Positions 6,773 through 7,795 of a stretch of DNA of 7,795 bases are shown piece after piece. The stretch lies in contig CAAHEN010000059.1 of the NCBI GenBank assembly GCA_900772575.1, positions 1 through 7,795 on the forward strand, written 5' to 3'. This DNA comes from Bacteroidaceae bacterium. GTDB taxonomy: Bacteria; Bacteroidota; Bacteroidia; Bacteroidales; Bacteroidaceae. The notes under the pieces are model-generated. The model had not been told where the DNA came from. It saw only the letters and a program-made list of their open reading frames with translations, and did no database searches. Within the stretch, counting starts at the first letter, position 1. Each line of letters starts with the position of its first letter. Both the position numbers and the translations under genes were made by a program.

Positions 6773-6797
6773 AAAAAAAGGAGGCTGCAAAGCCTCC
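6773..6797 (-). terminator. Minus-strand intrinsic terminator inside the IS left end
   Basis: On the minus strand GGAGGCT, loop TTGC and AGCCTCC form a perfect 7-bp GC-rich stem (6797-6780) followed immediately by seven Ts (6779-6773). This is the most classical intrinsic terminator in the window. It faces away from the transposase and would stop transcription leaving the IS leftwards towards the LytTR gene. On the plus strand no T-run follows the stem. Confidence 0.7.
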
Positions 6798-6808
6798 AAA
6801 AGATCAAC

Positions 6809-6816
6809 TAACTTTG
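6809..6816 (+). promoter_or_regulatory. -7 element for the IS30 transposase
   Basis: TAACTTTG matches TAnnTTTG and ends 7 bp before the ATG at 6824. Transcription would start about at the start codon, so the message would be leaderless or nearly so. No clear -33 box is present; the hairpin occupies that area. Confidence 0.45.
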
Positions 6817-6823
6817 CATTGCC

Positions 6824-7768
6824 ATGTATCATCAATTGACCTCGGAGCAAAGATACGCATTAAATCTGATGCTCCAACAGAAACAGACAAAAATCGCCAT
6901 TGCCGCCGCGCTTGGCGTGAGCCGCAGCACCGTCTACCGCGAGCTCAAACGCAACGGCGGCCGGCGCGGCGGGTATGACAAGGCATAGGCGCAAGCCAAG
7001 GCCAACCTGCGCCGCCAGCGGCTTCACCTGCCTCGCACATATACGCCGGAACTCAAGCGTGAAGTGCATGCGCTGCTGCGCAAGTACTGGTCACCCAGGC
7101 AGATAAGCGGATGGCTGCTGAAAAAGAAAGGTGTCAGGATTTCCCATGAGACGGTTTATGCCGACATACGGACGGACAAGCTTGCGGGCGGGAATCTATG
7201 GAAATGCTGCCGCCACAGGATGAGGCACAGGAGAAGGCCAGTAGGAAAACGGACGCCCATCCCTGACCGCGTAGGCATAGAGCTGCGCCCGCCGCAAGCC
7301 GACGGCACACGCATAGGAGACCTTGAAATGGACACCGTCATCGGCAAGGGCGGCAAGGGCGCACTGCTCACAATCACGGACAGGAAGACGAACTACGCCA
7401 TGGCCGTGAGGCTGCCGAAGGGGAAGGAGGCCATGGCATTGGCGAAAGCCGCCGTCAGCGCGCTCACCCCATTCATCGGGCACATTCCTACCATTACCAC
7501 GGACAACGGGACGGAGTTCGCCTGCCACAAACACATCGCCAAAATGCTGCGCACCACGGTCTATTTCGCACACCCCTACGCTTCATGGGAAAAGGGAGCA
7601 ATCGAAAACTTCAACAAGCTCCTCAGGCAGTACATACCAAAGGATGCTGACTTCGACGACTACACGGATGAACAAATAATGAAAATACAGAAAGAGCTGA
7701 ACGACAGACCAAGAGAAAAACTCAACTTTGAAACACCCCAAAATGCATTCTACAGCCACTTCAAATAG
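6824..7768 (+). pseudogene. IS30-family transposase interrupted by an amber codon
   Basis: Read through, the frame encodes 314 residues, a normal length for IS30 transposases. The N-terminal helix-turn-helix is at about 5-45: LTSEQRYALNLML, then AAALGVSRSTVYRELKRN. Codon 55 (6986-6988) is TAG in the context YDKA-stop-AQAKANLRR, and a single C-to-T change of CAG (Gln) would explain it. The catalytic triad is intact: D170 in LEMDTVIGKGGKGA, D227 in TTDNGTEF and E261 in KGAIENFN, with 33 residues between D227 and E261. The next in-frame ATG is at 7064 (codon 81); a product from there would keep the DDE core but lose the HTH that binds the ends. The frame ends at a genuine TAG (7766-7768). No other frameshift is seen, so inactivation looks recent. 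Confidence 0.88.
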
Positions 7769-7788
7769 TGTAGCACTTCATACTTGAC
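7768..7788 (-). repeat. Right terminal inverted repeat of the IS30 element
   Basis: Read on the minus strand from 7788: GTCAAGTATGAAGTGCTACAC. It starts at the last base of the transposase stop codon and ends 7 bp before the window edge, so only a few bases of flanking DNA (about 7790-7795) are visible. Confidence 0.65.
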
Positions 7789-7795
7789 TCTGCCC

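Larger units (their letters stand above)
6750..7789 (+). mobile_element. IS30-family insertion sequence, about 1.04 kb
   Basis: The element is bounded by imperfect inverted repeats: TCAAATAAGAAGTG (6752-6765) and, read on the minus strand, TCAAGTATGAAGTG (7787-7774), with 12 of 14 bases the same. Inside are, in order, a minus-strand terminator-like hairpin, a TAnnTTTG promoter element, and one DD(33)E transposase gene filling most of the length, as usual for IS30. Exact ends are uncertain by a few bases, and I could not identify the short 2-3 bp target duplication. The transposase carries an in-frame amber codon, so this copy is probably immobile by itself but could be moved by an intact copy elsewhere. 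Confidence 0.8.

Noticed and set aside
6471..6807. Minus-strand open frames of 70-78 codons between LytTR and the IS
   Set aside because: They cross the IS boundary or lack any protein-like pattern and start signals.
6986..6988. TAG recoded as glutamine, as in some crAss-like phages
   Set aside because: The same gene ends at TAG (7766-7768), immediately at the right inverted repeat, so TAG is used as a stop here; nothing else in the window suggests phage origin.
1..7795. CRISPR array, tRNA or rRNA genes
   Set aside because: I saw no spaced direct repeats and no cloverleaf or rRNA-like sequence on either strand.

Overview
The window looks like chromosomal DNA of a fairly GC-rich member of the Bacteroidales (Prevotella/Bacteroides relatives). 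Four things point there: class I fumarase, PyrE and TrpB2 sequences of the type I associate with that order; start codons without Shine-Dalgarno sequences; several copies of the Bacteroidetes -7 promoter element TAnnTTTG; and an IS30-family element of Bacteroides type. The assignment rests on recognition by eye, not on a search.

Layout. On the minus strand, positions 1-682 carry the N-terminal part of a class I [4Fe-4S] fumarate hydratase that runs off the left edge, preceded 61 bp upstream by pyrE (744-1376). A divergent promoter region (about 1377-1536) separates pyrE from a plus-strand exported serine-type sulfatase (1537-3060). A second plus-strand gene, a stand-alone TrpB2-type tryptophan synthase beta chain (3235-4602), has its own -7 element. 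The 278 bp between trpB and the next gene (4603-4880) hold two strong hairpins, probably terminators between convergent genes. Two minus-strand genes follow: a secreted DUF2141 protein (4881-5300) with the best promoter match of the window, and a four-TM membrane-anchored LytTR regulator (5560-6453).

The right end is accessory. Between the LytTR gene and the insertion sequence lies about 300 bp of lower-GC sequence without an intact gene; part of it reads like a scrap of an outer-membrane beta-barrel protein. From about 6750 to 7789 sits a near-complete IS30-family element with 12/14-matching terminal inverted repeats, a minus-strand terminator just inside the left end, a TAnnTTTG element at the transposase start, and a DD(33)E transposase broken by an amber codon at position 55.

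The genes do not form one obvious pathway. Fumarase (fumarate/succinate metabolism) and pyrE (pyrimidine synthesis) are housekeeping and may be co-transcribed. The sulfatase is an orphan with no SusC/D pair or maturase in view. The LytTR regulator and DUF2141 protein are in tandem and may be functionally linked, although DUF2141 appears to have its own promoter. I see no convincing new system; the LytTR/DUF2141/beta-barrel-relic/IS junction deserves the closest second look.
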